DNA from: Epiperipatus broadwayi
Taxonomy: Eukaryota > Onychophora > Udeonychophora > Euonychophora > Peripatidae
Assembly (NCBI GenBank): GCA_028023455.1
Contig: JAQFVV010006629.1
Span: 250,001-314,000, forward strand
Direction of reading: 5' to 3'
Length of the DNA: 64,000 nucleotides
Below the pieces are notes generated by a model. The model ran no database searches. It saw only the letters and a list, made by a program, of their open reading frames with translations, and was not told the origin of the DNA. Position numbers and translations under genes: made by a program. Every line of letters begins with the position of its first letter. Position 1 is the stretch's first letter. Shown here one piece after another: positions 35,961 to 48,269 of the stretch.

Positions 35961-37682
35961 CATTTTAATTAACTCTTACCAATGATGATTTAAATATTAA
36001 TATTATGTAATAAATAAGGATTTACTGTGCTAAATATTATATGTAACTGCTATGCCTTGATGGTATTTGAATATCCGTCAGGTGGCATTGATGAATTTTA
36101 AATAAATCTAAGTACAAAGTTTATTGTAACAAAATAAATGTATTTAATATAAATAACAAATAAGAAAATAATAATTAGTAGAATAACAAGAAGAGATTTT
36201 CAGTAGAAATCTCTACAGTGTATAAATAAACCCTTGTGTGTGTGTGTGTGTCATTTTTTATACATGCTCAGTAGATAAATATAATTCCATTGTAGTGCTT
36301 ATTAATTTTAAAAAGTCCGCATTTTCATTTGGGAAAAACTAATATATATTAGGTACATAAATCCATTACAACTATAACTTATTACACAGTCTATCAGCTT
36401 CCACTGTAATATGTGAATCATACTCACACATTAATTTTTTCCATAATTCATTATCAACTCGTTCATTATTCACATTGGCTTCTTCATAATACTTACTAGC
36501 TCTTCATTAACACTTCATAATACATAACAGCTCTGTTCATAAATCCTAGCAGGGTTTATTTATACAAGAGTCCAGTTATAATTGTTCCTCATTTGCATAA
36601 TTTACATTTAAATATATGATTGAAAAAGAATTCACTTAATGATAAATATTGCTTAATGGCTGGAAGTTGTTTCTATTTTGCTATTATTGTGTATGATGTA
36701 ACTACTTCATATATCTTAGACTATTTTGTATCAATATTTGGAATATTTATTTATTTATGCTAGTTTTTTAAAAAAATGCAAAAATATTAAATAGTCTTCT
36801 ATTTACAATTAGAACACCAAGTTTGTTATATGATGCCAATGCATTACAACAGAAAATTATTGAATAGTAATATAAACAACTATCCATTTATTTAATTATT
36901 TTTTTGAATATTGCAATATATCTCTAGTCACTTCAGTTTAATTAAAGACTAATGTGTAGAGTTTATTTACAAGTTTGATTATAGTTAATTATTGGTGTGG
37001 CAAAAATAAAATTTGTCATGGGCACAGCACCTCCACCCACTTGATTTATATGTATATTAAGTTTCTTTTGAAAGCATTCTAAAGTAGCTAGGCAATAGTG
37101 CATTACAACCAACTGATGATAACTCCTAATCATTGTTAGTGTTAGTTTCACAATGTAAAGGCATAATTATTTTGTTGGAATAGTAGAAAATATTTATGTA
37201 GAAATTGTCTTTCTTGTTGCACATCTTTAGAATTCTGATAATTTTTTTTCCTAACACCAAATTTTTATCAGGAGTTGTACTTTTTGCAACAATCACATTC
37301 TTATGATTTTAACAGAAGTTGAAATTAATACAGCTACACACATTTAAATAATAATAATAAAAACAGTATTAATAATATTAGTATATCACAAAATAAAATT
37401 AAAATTCCAGTTCAATAAATAGAATACCTATAATTTAATTTGCATAATAATGTGTGAGCATCATATTTTTAAAGAGTTTATCCAACTGTTCTATTTACTT
37501 TATAGTTCTTTTTTTTTCTAGAAAATAATAAAAAATTTAGTCACTAATTTTTTAAAATATATTTTTATGGAAAGAGCAAAAACCAATCTCCAAATAAGCT
37601 GATATAAAGTTGATCATAAGAAACTATATGGAGGTGGCCAATTAATTTAATATATCTGTAATTATAAATATGCTTTTTTTTT
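35961..37682. other. AT-rich DNA, no gene seen
   Basis: There is a GT microsatellite at 36234-36250. Short repeats of CTTCATAATAC-type sequence lie near 36480-36530. No supported gene. Confidence 0.45.
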
Positions 37683-38222
37683 AGCATGTGTTAGTGCAGC
37701 TGTAATTATAATATAAGGTTTAATATGCCAGCTTAGCGCTTTCAAGATCTAGTATTCAAATCTCATAGTCATAGCTTTATGAATGAAGACTGTTGTGATT
37801 TATTGTACACATATGCAAATGAGCTTGAATTTTTAATTAATTAGTCCATTGTTTAAAGAGAGCAAAGCATGCCTCTCTTCTATTAACGGCACTGAGGTCA
37901 TTTGCTATGTAAAAAGATTCTTTGACTTATTCTTTTGGCATTGCTCTTCTCTGTGCAAATTATTTGGGAAGAACTGGGTTCAAATATGTGGCCTGTTGCT
38001 GCTTGGTGGTCCCAGAAGATCAATGTTCCTTCATTTTTATTTTTAACCCTGTTGTATGCATACCTGTGTTGGTAAATTCTTGCATTGATGTTAGCCCGAG
38101 ACTCATCATAGTAAGATGCCTGGCAGCCTAATTGAGGGAATGCTACTTTATAGACCACATGGGGGGGGGGGGGTTGATTTTTTTCTGTTTTATCCTTGGA
38201 ATTATTTATTAGTCAGTTAGTG
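37683..38222 (-). pseudogene. Penelope-like 3' end, left inverted copy
   Basis: On the minus strand this encodes VYKVAFPQLGCQASYYDESR, then an arginine-rich stretch, HQAATGHIFEPSSSQIIC and TEKSNAK. It is the inverted partner of the plus-strand copy at 38347-38876. The YYG-E motif has changed to YYDE and a frameshift occurs after NAK, so it is dead. Its 3' non-coding tail with AGCGCT and the CATGTGTTAGTGCAGCTG end matches the partner's. A poly-G run at 38161-38174 interrupts the arm. Confidence 0.75.
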
Positions 38223-38723
38223 TTGAGAGATGTTCTGAAGCTAAATTTGAAATCAGTCAATTTTTTAGCAATTTTCGAAGTTACATTCGGTATAAAAGGA
38301 ATTAAAGTATTTCATATTGTCTTTAGGCTATTTATTTTTGAGTTTTCTAATCGACTAATAAATAATTGCAAGGATAAAATAGAAAAAGATCAAACCTCTC
38401 ATGTAGTCTATAAAATAGCATTCCCTCAATTAGGCTGCCAGGCATCTTACTATGGTGAGACCCGGGCTAATATCAATGCAAGAATTTACCAACATAGGTA
38501 CGCTTACAACAGGGTTAAAAATAAAAATGAAGGAACATTGATCTCCTGGGACCATCAAGCAGCTACAGGTCATGTATTTGAATCCAGTTCTGCCCAAATA
38601 ATTTGCATAGAGAAGAGCGATGCCAAAAGAAAAGTCAAAGAATCTTTCTACATAGCAAATGACCTCAGTGCCATTAATAGAAGAGAGACATGCTTTGCTC
38701 TCTCCAAACAATGGACTAATTAA
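38196..38723 (+). CDS. Penelope-like GIY-YIG endonuclease domain (partial)
   Basis: An open frame of 175 codons. Residues about 75-165 form a GIY-YIG-type nuclease domain of the Penelope-like kind: VVYKIAFPQLGC (GIY position), YYGETRANINARIYQH (YIG position plus the conserved Arg and His), a HQAATGHVFE segment, and KVKESFYIANDLSAINRR supplying the conserved Glu and Asn. In Penelope-like elements this domain follows the reverse transcriptase and nicks target DNA. The RT is absent: residues 1-70 come from the spacer and show no known domain, so the ATG is only the first in frame. It is the best preserved of three copies in the window and forms the right arm of a head-to-head inverted pair. It probably lacks function on its own. 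Confidence 0.75.
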   Translation: MELFISQLVLRDVLKLNLKSVNFLAIFEVTFGIKGIKVFHIVFRLFIFEFSNRLINNCKDKIEKDQTSHVVYKIAFPQLGCQASYYGETRANINARIYQHRYAYNRVKNKNEGTLISWDHQAATGHVFESSSAQIICIEKSDAKRKVKESFYIANDLSAINRRETCFALSKQWTN

Positions 38724-38880
38724 TTAAAAATTCAAGCTCATTTGCATATGTGTACAATAAATCACAACAGTCTTCATTTGTAAAGCTATGGGTATGAGAT
38801 TTGAATACTAAATCTCGAAGCGCTAAGATGGCATATTAAACCTTATATTATTACAATTACAGCTTCACTAACGCATGCGT
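38724..38880 (+). mobile_element. Penelope-like 3' untranslated end
   Basis: After the stop the sequence runs through a CAAATGAGCTTGAA-type motif (inverted in the left copy), a GTATGAGATTTGAATAC piece and AGCGCTAAG, and ends near CACTAACGCATG. The left arm mirrors it almost throughout, which sets the 3' boundary of the family near 38876. Confidence 0.6.
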
Positions 38881-39093
38881 TACATATTTATAATTACAAT
38901 TTTTTTGGTGAAGAGAAAAAACAATTTATTAATATATCTATATAATATTTTTATTGTAATGATATGAAAATATTTTATATAATATAGAGAACATATTTTA
39001 AATATATATCCAATATATAATTATTGAAATTAATAGGTGTAACAGTATTTAATGCTTTCATTTAATTATTTAAGTTTCTAGCATTGTGTAGAG

Positions 39094-39489
39094 CAGGGGT
39101 CCCCAATCTTTTTGCACTTAAGAGCACATTCTATAATACTGGCCAGGTGTTGGGCACTATTTATTTTTTCAACCAGATGGTGGGCTATATTTATTTTTTC
39201 AATGTAAATTTATAGTTGGATATTGCTAATAATACACATAATGTACAAAAAAATATTTATTTCAAAAATAAAATTTTAACATATAATTAACGTTTATATT
39301 TTTACGCTGTAAAAGTATAGTATGCCCTAAATTTGATTACAATATAATACAATAATTTATAAGAAATTTTAAAAATTAAATTTATTTGTATCAGATAAAT
39401 ATTTTTTATCATGTTCAGATAGTGGCGGGCACATGTAAAATGGTCTGCGGGTGCCATGGTGCCCGCGAACATAGGGTTGGGGACCCCTG
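39094..39489. mobile_element. hAT-type MITE, 396 bp
   Basis: The ends are CAGGGGTCCCCAATC and GTTGGGGACCCCTG, terminal inverted repeats of the kind found in hAT elements. The flanking octamers GTGTAGAG (39086-39093) and GTATAGAG (39490-39497) differ at one base, matching the 8-bp target duplication of hAT transposition. Subterminal sequences with GGTGGGC-like and GGGCAC-like motifs are present at the left side and GCGGGCAC at the right. There is no transposase frame, so it is non-autonomous. Confidence 0.8.
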
Positions 39490-39497
39490 GTATAGAG

Positions 39498-40555
39498 ACT
39501 CAAAAGACCGAAATTTTGTAATTCCAGTTTTTAAAAAAAACAATCATACATATATAGAATCAAAAGCTTAATCACAATGAAACTTTATATTATTATATTT
39601 TTGAATTGTTTTATTTATTATCTGTAAAATATGCAAAATTAATTTTTAAATTCTGATTGCCAACTTGGCTTGAGCATAATTAAATATATTTTTTTAAAAA
39701 TCTTTTTTACAAATTATTAGTGATAAATGTATAGAGAATTAATAATAAGCTAATAGGTTTATAATTTATATCATTTCTTATTTTTCTATGTAAATATATA
39801 ATTTGTAAGCTGTAAATTCAAGATGTTAAAAATAATAAATCATTTTATATGGATGGTGGTAGGTAAGCAATGGCAAAAATATAATCAAATATCATTTAGT
39901 TATAATTCCATATTGCCATTATATCAACCATCTTTCAGGAGATAATATGCTTGATCCTTTTAAAGTTGTTTCCTTTTTTTTGCAAGACTATTCCAGAACT
40001 CTGAAAATAAAACTGGTGAGTTTAATTTAAAAAGTCAATATGTTCTTATTTATTTATTAAATATAAAATGAAACTATTATAAATTTACAAATAGTAAAAA
40101 TCGGTGGAGGTAGTAAAGTTTTGATTGATATTTAATTTACAATAAATTTACAATATTTTTATTAATCAAAATTTAAATTTTATGTATATACTATAATTAC
40201 AAGTAATACTGACATTCTTGTGAAATATCTGATCATAAATAATTGTAGCCTTAGTTGGATACAATTAACATTATTCTGTGCCTACAATTTTATATCAAAT
40301 ATCAGTGTCCCATCTATGTTCTTTATATCTTTAATTAAGCAAATAATGTGTGAATGTTATGATTTATGTAATCTGTAACCTTACAAATGGTAATTAATAG
40401 ATTTTTTCTTTTAATTTCACATTAGTAGTGTATTCATTTTTCCATTACTTTGTTATATTAAAGATCAGAGGGAAAAAAATTCTGATTACAATATTTCACA
40501 ATTCAAATTAATAAAAATAGAGTTAAAAATTATATAACACTGTATATGATGTTTC
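39498..40555. other. AT-rich DNA, no gene seen
   Basis: No supported feature in this stretch. Confidence 0.5.
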
Positions 40556-40559
40556 ATAA

Positions 40560-42275
40560 TGATATTTTGAACAGGTGGAAAGAGTATTTTAATCATCTTT
40601 TGAGTAATGATACAATAATTGATATGTAATATATGCGGGATTCGAACTCAGACTTTCACACGACCCACTACTCTCAGTGCCATCTCATATTGCTGACGCA
40701 TATATTACATATATAAATGCAGGTTTAAGCCTGTACAATGTATTAATAATTGATATAACTTTTAATGATATATAAATTTTATCTATTCATTTAGATTTGG
40801 ACAAAGATATCCAGCTTAATGAAATCAAAACAGCTCTTTGTAATCTTAAAAATGGAATGACTATAGATCCTGATGAAATACTTGGAATTTTCAAATATGG
40901 TGATGATATGTTAACTTCAAAAATATTGGAATTTTTTAGGAATTATCTGGACGCATGAAGTTATGCCGTCCATTATTAAGGATGCTTTAATCTTTGAATT
41001 GTTAAAAACAAAGATATAGACAAGATTGTGGTAATTATCTTGGAATATCATTATTATCCACTATAGCAAAAGTACTTTCAAGAATTTTGTTGAATAGATG
41101 GCTTCCAATTTTAGATGAAACCAGAGACTCTATGTGGTTTTAAGGAATCAAGAAGCACTGTAGATATGATTTTTGTTGCCAGGAAAATGCAAGAAAAGGA
41201 ATGATTTTTATATTACTTTAGTTAAGACAGGGATTCAATTAATAGGATAAGTCTATGTCATTGTTTGAAATTAGTTGTTTGTCCACCAAAATTTATTTGT
41301 ATTATATGAGAGGAAGTATTATTACTGCAGATGGAAAATCTGAGACATTTGAAATGAAAACAAGAGTTAACAAGGATATACTTGTTCCAACATTGTTTTC
41401 AATTTCAGTCAGAGATCAAGATGTAATACATGTTTGATAGTGGAATTTTTTATTTGAATCAGCTAAAAGCAAAAACAAGAACTTCAACTTTTTGATTCTG
41501 AATTTACAGAGTATGCTGATGATTGTACTATTTTTTCCAGTTCAAACGATAATTTACAGAATATTCGTAATGTTTTAAGTGCATCTTATTAATTAATGTT
41601 CAAAAAACTGAAGCCTATATCAGCTAGTAATGGAAAATCCTCAACAACTTTCAGCTTACATGGTTATCATCTTGAGAATATAAATCAGTTTAAATATCTT
41701 GAAAGTATTATAAGTAGAAAAGTGTAATTACATATTGAGATTCAATAGATTCTAATGTGCTGCAGCTGCTTTTAATAAGTTAAAAGATGGAGTATTCATC
41801 ATAGGGAAATAACTTTACTGCAACTAAGTTAACTATGTATAAAACTGTTATTTTACCTAATTTATTGTATAAATGTGAACTTGAACACACTATCTATGCA
41901 TTATAAAGGCCTTAGAAAAGTTTAATATTTAAGGATGTTCTGTAAAATTTTAAAATACAATGGCAAAATATAAAACCAATCAGTATATTCTTCAGCTTTC
42001 AAGATGTGATACTATTGAATCCTTTATTGTAAAATCATACTTTTTTGGATGTTAATTGTTTCCATTGGGAAGATGTGGCAGATAATACAATACATTGGAG
42101 AGCTACAATTAGGCATAGTGTTGAAGTATTTCAGAAAGAAAAAAGTTTTCTGCTGAAGAAATTAAAAGACTGCACATCATAAACAAAAAATTGGATCAGC
42201 ATGTTCTACATGTGGATGTATTTGTGATTCACAGATTTAGTTTGTATGTCATGCAAAACTCATTTTTAGAGTAGT
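40560..42275 (+). pseudogene. RTE-like LINE, RT to 3' end, degenerate
   Basis: Fragments in order across frames: ILNRWKEYFNHLLSNDTIID, LNEIKTALCNLKNGMTIDPD (RT fingers, family GKAPGPDG region), LSRILLNRWLPILDE, RSTVDMIFVARKMQ-like text near 41155, SETFEMKTRVNKDILVPTLF, then YADDC (the RT catalytic box, about 41514), and downstream WEDVADNTIHWRATIRHSVE and CSTCGCICDSQI, a zinc-finger-like tail. This order and the tail match RTE-like non-LTR elements. Stops and frameshifts are frequent. The endonuclease domain was not found. A SINE-like element with its own target duplication interrupts the 5' part at 40626-40744. Confidence 0.75.
40626..40744 (-). mobile_element. tRNA-derived SINE-like insertion
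   Basis: The insert is bracketed by AATAATTGATAT at 40614-40625 and 40745-40756, a 12-bp exact target duplication, and splits the LINE. The minus strand contains a perfect B box, GAGTTCGAATCC, and a GGCACTGAGAGTAGTGG A-box-like region. The tRNA-like body is enclosed by a 14-bp perfect stem, ATGTAATATATGCG against its complement, much longer than a tRNA acceptor stem. The GAAAGTCTGAGTTC track is shared with the family B ribozyme monomers. Confidence 0.7.
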
Positions 42276-42658
42276 TTTACCCTACCCACCCCCTTTTTTT
42301 TTTGGAGTTGCATTGACCATACTGTTTTCTGAGTGGCTGTTCATTATTTATATATAACAAACATCTGTTATAAAAACATACTTAAAATAATGTATATTTC
42401 TATCGTAAAGCAGAAAAAATAATAATCTAATTTCCAATGACCATTTGATGATCCATCAATTCAGTGAGTGAATTAAAGACACGAAATCAATAATAATAAT
42501 AAAAAAAAAACCTCACATCTTTAAATGTCATTTTGTCAATTTGATGCATTTATTTCTTTGAATATCATAATTAACAATATTTATATATGAAATAAATTTT
42601 TAACACAATAAAATAAGAATATACAGACATATGTTATATATTAATTTAAAACGCAATT

Positions 42659-42746
42659 CTTAACGGATTTTTAAAGTGAAAGTAACATTATTAGAAAAAA
42701 TTATGAATGGCATTTTTCTGTGCCTTTACTTTAAAAATCCATTAGA
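42659..42746. repeat. Short hairpin, MITE-like
   Basis: TTAACGGATTTTTAAAGT on the left and ACTTTAAAAATCCATTAG on the right form arms of about 26 bp around a loop of about 36 bp. Non-coding. Confidence 0.5.
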
Positions 42747-43479
42747 TATTGGATGTTTTAAATTTTTATTTATTTATATTAAAATTCTTTTCTCTGAACA
42801 CGTTCAATATTTCCTTGAAAGAATTTACAGGAATATATTATTCTATGATTAAATTTAGTTGCAAAGACGTTAAGGTTATTTTTTTTTTTTTTGAAAAAAA
42901 AAAACTCTGTAAGAGTGCTATCAATTTTTTTTAATATTATAGACAGTAATCACATTATAGTCCTATTTTAATTAATGTGTATATAACTTGAGATAATGCT
43001 ACTTTCTCACTAGCAGTTTTGCAGAAGAGAGGTAGATAAGAGTGATCTAGGTTTTTGCAATAATAGAGATAGCATTTTAAAGTTATAGCTGAGATCAAAA
43101 TTTGGAAAGCACCAAGAATTGATAACTGAATTGGTGGATGGGGATAGAATTTGTATAAAACTATTGAACATATGCATTATTATGAATTATAGGAGAATTT
43201 GTTAATATTTGAAATCTAATTTCTGATTTGTGAGAGCAGGGTAAGAAGAATTATTTGTTCCTTTTTCTAAAGATCTAATGAAGCAAAAAATATATATTTT
43301 AAAACAAATTTTTATATGTAGTTAAAGTATTATTGAGAATATTGAGGCTATATTTCTGTAGTACTATTCTTATATTAAAACATGTAAAACACTCTATGCG
43401 TATTGCTGCTCAGTGGAAGCTAAAGTAATCAATGGATGCCAGAAGACTTGTGCATAAAATCCCCATCTAGTGCCTACTC

Positions 43480-43538
43480 ATCCAATATCCCTAGACTAGT
43501 TTCTGGCTTGTGGCTTTCGTCAGTGAGGAGCCTTGGAT
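43480..43538 (-). ncRNA. Hammerhead motif, copy A9
   Basis: On the minus strand all core residues required by the consensus are present. Position 7, which is variable in hammerheads, is C (CTGACGA). Stem II has one A-C mismatch (AGC against GCC). Stem I is preserved apart from one changed position (TAGGGA). GAAA and the two-base-pair stem III are intact. Confidence 0.75.
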
Positions 43539-43596
43539 CTGAGAGCACTGCACTTTCTGGCATCCATTGATTACTCTGGCTTCCACTGAGTGGCAC

Positions 43597-43638
43597 TAAT
43601 TTCTGGCTTGTGGCCTTCATCAGTGAGGAGCCTTGGAT
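43597..43638 (-). ncRNA. Truncated hammerhead motif, copy A10
   Basis: CTGATGA, stem II GGC-CACAA-GCC and GAAA are intact on the minus strand, as is the 5' strand of stem I. The sequence leaves the repeat inside stem III (GAAATTAGTG), so the cleavage site and 3' stem I strand are missing. Confidence 0.7.
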
Positions 43639-43720
43639 CTGAGAGTACTGCACCTTCTGGCATCCATTGATTATTCTGGCTTGCACTGAGTGGCAATATG
43701 GTGATCCTATGATGTTTATT

Positions 43721-46700
43721 GACTTCTTATATTAATGTCTGATGAGCAGTTTTATTTAGAGAGGCTAAGGATATAAGAAATATAATTGGAGTGATAAGTT
43801 TTATTATAAAGAAATATAAAATAATGAAGGTAAAACATTAAGTTGGATTATTTTGGTAGATGTTTGATTGAAAAAAAAAAAGGTATTTAAATATGTTGTC
43901 TATAAATTAATTAATCCATAGTCTGTCATTTGAAGTGTCAATACAGGAATCTTTCATTTTTTATTCATCACTTTACTACTGCCTAATGCATGGTTGAAAA
44001 GAAATTTGTAAGATTCAAGAGTTAAGGAGAAATGGAAACTGAATGTTTGAAGGATTTAATGTGATAGGTAAAGTGTGAATTCAGAATGGAAGTGAAAATT
44101 TTACAAATAACTAGTCTAACTAGTTATTAATTAATTTAGTTTAGCTTTCTAATTATTGATCAGTAAATAAGAAATTAACTTTTCTTAAGCTAGACAGCGA
44201 AACAAGAAAGAAAATCTATTTCACAGTTATCTTCATTGCTTCTCTCTGAAGGGCTTCTGGAGAAAGCTTTGATCTTAGCTCCATCTATTTAAGACTTTTA
44301 TATTTTTAAGTATAAATAATTGAATTTATTGTAAGTTATCATTTGAATTAATATTCAAAATTTTAAAAATAATTAAACCATATTAATCGAGATAATTGTA
44401 AAAGATCACAATTTTTATCACTAAGAATAACTTTTCCATTTTTATTAAAAAACAATGCTGTAAGGTTTTTTTTTTTTTGCCTGAGGAGTTCGTGTAAATT
44501 GAAAAAGGCTTATATTAAGAAAATTTCTATTTATTGTGTTCTTAAGATTTCTTTCAAATAAATTCTTTTAGCATCTAATTTCATTTTTTCTAAAGCTTTC
44601 AACTTATTTGACATTGAATTTTTATATGATTTCATTTGCTTGGTTTTATTTCTTTAGATAAAGTAAAAAAAAAAAAAAGTCAATCATTTTAATAAGAATA
44701 ATATATTAACTGTGGTATATTTTATCTCTCCCCTGAGCAGATTATTATATTTTATTTTTTAAATTTTATTTGTACTGCTAGCAAAGAACAAAAGCTTTTA
44801 TTACAATTTGCTTTCTTAAAACTATTGGTTAAATTTCATTTTAAAATTTAGCTAATTGTTAATATTTTGATTCAAAAGGTAATTGCTTCTCTATATTTGT
44901 CTTTATTCTTAGTTTCCTTTGCTGCATTAGCATCTCAGACAAATTATTATTATTTTCTATTAAAAATAGAGTTTATTATTTTTGAATATTATTTCAAAAA
45001 TAAACAATGCCTTTAATCATAGTAATCATGATTTCAGTGACCAAAAGAGTTAATCTCCCTCACCACTAGTGAAGGCTATGTCATATTACAATGGCAATTT
45101 TTATTTTTTCAGTCAAGACATCTACATCCATCTCATCAATCCTGATTAATCTGTGACCCAATATCCTCTAGTTAAGAATAATGAATACCTATACTTTAGC
45201 CAATTATGTGAAAGAAATAATTTCTCATCATGTTGTAATATGAAAAATTTCAAGGTTCATCCAATTCTTAAACTTCATCTTATGGACATGGCAAGTGGGT
45301 ATACTTGCCACTGCATTATGATAGTTTTTATTTGTTTTTTGCTTAGTAGTTTTTTCTTTAATGGTATAGAACAATAGAAAATTACTACATATCATTTAGT
45401 CAATTTTTAAAAATAGAAAGATATAAACATTGATTCAGGGCTATGATGCATTTCAGTCTTCTTTCACCAATTATAAAATTGATTTGTTGCAGCTACATTT
45501 TTTTTTGTTGTTGTTTTTTTTTTCATATTCATTGGATTGATTGATTGATTGATATTATTCTGGAATTCTCTCTCTCTTTTTTTTTTTTTACCAATCAGCA
45601 TTAGATTAAGTTGATTATGGCCATCTCTCTACAAAAAGTCTTAGTTTCACCCATTCTTTGAGTTCCAGACTATAGTGCTTATCTACTTGCTAATGATTAC
45701 TATTTATATAATAAAATATGCAAATAAAATTACTAAAAATTATATATGGAAAGTAGCTTATTATATTACAAAAGATTAGCATAATGCATGATAGGAAGAA
45801 CAAGAAAAGAACACCTTTATCTTGGAAAGACAAGCTCACTTGGTTTCCCAAAATGCCTCATAAACAAAAATTTTGCATAAAAAAATAAATAATTATAATG
45901 AATTCCTATGAAAAAAAAAATTCATTATATTAAATTCGAAATACATAAAAACTCAAAATATAGCTTAAATTGAAAAGGTGTTAATTAATAATCATTTTAC
46001 TAAGCATATTATTAAAAAAAAGTACTAATTTGCAGGTAAATAAACTATATAAAAAATTTCTGAATTTATAATTTAAATATATATATATATAATTTTTTCA
46101 TTGACATCCACCATTTTGCTTCTTACTAGCCAAAGAATATTTTTAAATCACAATGTTAAATTAAAATAAAGCATATAGAAAAAAAATTAACTAACCATAA
46201 TTTACATTTAAAAAAAAAAAACTGAATTAACATAATGTATATTTTAAAATTTATTTTTGGCAATTTTATGTTCTATTAAACAAAAGTTTTTTTATTTTTG
46301 TAATGTTTAAGTAATAAAATCATTTTTTTTTTGTAATGCTGTTACTATTATTATTTTTTTAAAGAAGTAGTCTGTTAATTAATTTATTTATTTTACATTA
46401 ATGTAGTCAAAATTAAATAAAAAGTGGATAATGAAATGTAAAATACTGTTGATTGCCATAGTTTTAGAATGTAAATGATTAAATTTTCTTTATCAATTTA
46501 TGCGATCCATGTTCAATAAAATCTATCATTATATTGAATATGCCACAAAAAAATTATGAGATTATTGATTTAAAATTGAGCAAATAAATGATATTTTAAA
46601 CTTACATTTATTAACTTGATTATATATAATGCATAAAATCATTTTTTTCTCAAAATAATTCACAACTATGATTATATTTTTTGCTGCAAAGCAAAATGAT

Positions 46701-48260
46701 ATTCATAAGAATTTTAATCCATAAAATTGACTGAATGAATATAATATTTAAGCTAATGCACATATTTAAAATTTAATATTAATATGCTGTATTGTTGTAT
46801 GCGAGTCTATATCACACAGATTAAAATTGGCTTTTTTTGTTTTTATAATTAATACTGAAAATCTTATGTCATTAATCAAAGCACTAATTATTTTGCAATT
46901 ATATTGGATGAAAATTAGATAAAGTACTGTAATTTTTTTGCATTTGTAGTTGTTGCAATAAAAATCTTCTACGACATTGTTCAAAGCACTTGCAAAATTA
47001 TTAGATGAAAATTAGATAAAAAGTACTATAATTTACATTTTAATTTTATAATTAAAGTATAACATATAATATAAAATGAATAAACTCAGTACTATGTAAA
47101 TTTTTCTTATGAATGTCGCCATTTTATCTTTGGATGACGTAGCTTTAATGAAGTCATTATCCTATGAAGTTATCAATCTTCCAAACAGCCACAATTTTTT
47201 CAAAATGCTTTTTTTTAGATTAACAATCCATAATAATCACGAAACTTGTTGGTTAGAGAATGACCATTTATTAGATAATATTCCCAGATTAATTTAGTTT
47301 GTCATATATTGTTAATCTATGATCTGAAATTACTATTATAATATGATGCAGACTTTATCCTTCTGAGAGGGATATTATATATTTAATATTTGTCTGAAGG
47401 TTTGTAATGATGGTATTTGAAAGTTTAAATAAAGTTTAAAATTTTCTGTACATTCAACATTCACTCATAAATGATGGAAATAGTCCATCATCATATCACA
47501 TCTTATATATTTAATTTTTTTTTTATTTCAATTTGGAATAAAGAAAATATATGTTGCTGTTATTTGTGAAGAAAGAAATTATTAAATAAAATTTTATATA
47601 TGAGGAATATGGAGAAAGATTATTGAGAAACTGTTATAAATGTAATTTATATATTGTAACAATATATAATATGCTATATGCTGTTACATTAATTTAAAAT
47701 TAAAATAAAAAGTTTGTAAATAAAAATAAATTTATTAAAAACTAAAAGCTAAAATTAAAGAGTCGTTTAACATATATAATATATTGCACAGATGGAAGGA
47801 AAACATTAAAAGTATTTTTTGAATGTACTTTTTTATATAAAAAAGTAAAGATCTAAAGATAAAATATTTTTGTTAAAAAGTAACAAATGAAAATACAAAT
47901 AAATGTTAATTTCTATTTTAAGATTCCTATGTAATCTCAGTAAATGGAAATGATTGTGTTATTAATTAAACGAAAAACAAACTAGCCTTTGGGGCTTTTA
48001 TATAATTAAAAAGTCAGATAAGAGAATAAAAAAATTAGAATGTCCAATAGAAGCAGTAACTAATGCTCGGACCTTAACGAAAATCATTGGAACAGGAAAC
48101 TATATTCAGTGAATCCTGAGGATTACTATAAAAAGAAAACAGTTCAAATTAAGATATTTCCAGCTTGATTTTTTGAGAATGGTGAAAAGACGCACTTTTC
48201 ATTCTATTATTTCAAATGAAGTGACTGTTAATTTATGAATGGCACTATTATAGACCCGAA
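43721..48260. other. AT-rich DNA, no gene seen
   Basis: A short palindrome AATAACTAGTCTAACTAGTTATT-type lies near 44107-44130, GATT repeats near 45538, and a duplicated segment GATGAAAATTAGATAAA occurs at about 46908 and 47003. CpG is very rare. No gene is supported. Confidence 0.5.
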
Positions 48261-48269
48261 TCATATGGG

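Larger units (their letters stand above)
43400..43720. mobile_element. Mosaic family A ribozyme cluster A-III
   Basis: Short family A segments alternate in orientation. The piece with GTAATCAATGGATGCCAG is followed by a ribozyme motif (minus strand), then an inverted piece CTGGCATCCATTGATTAC, then a second partial ribozyme in the original orientation, then an inverted piece again, ending with a GGTGATCCTATGATGTTTA-type monomer edge. Junctions fall at CTTTCTGG and CTTCTGG microhomologies, as expected of template switching. There is no ORF and no clear target duplication. Confidence 0.7.

Noticed and set aside
37849-38711. Several other open frames opposite the Penelope-like copies
   Set aside because: They are antisense shadows of the GIY-YIG frame in the inverted repeat.
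43474-43686. 70-codon frame with an internal repeat
   Set aside because: The peptide repeat only reflects the duplicated family A DNA in cluster A-III.
43733-43760. CTGATGAGCAG as another hammerhead
   Set aside because: No GAAA strand at the right distance and no pairing partners.
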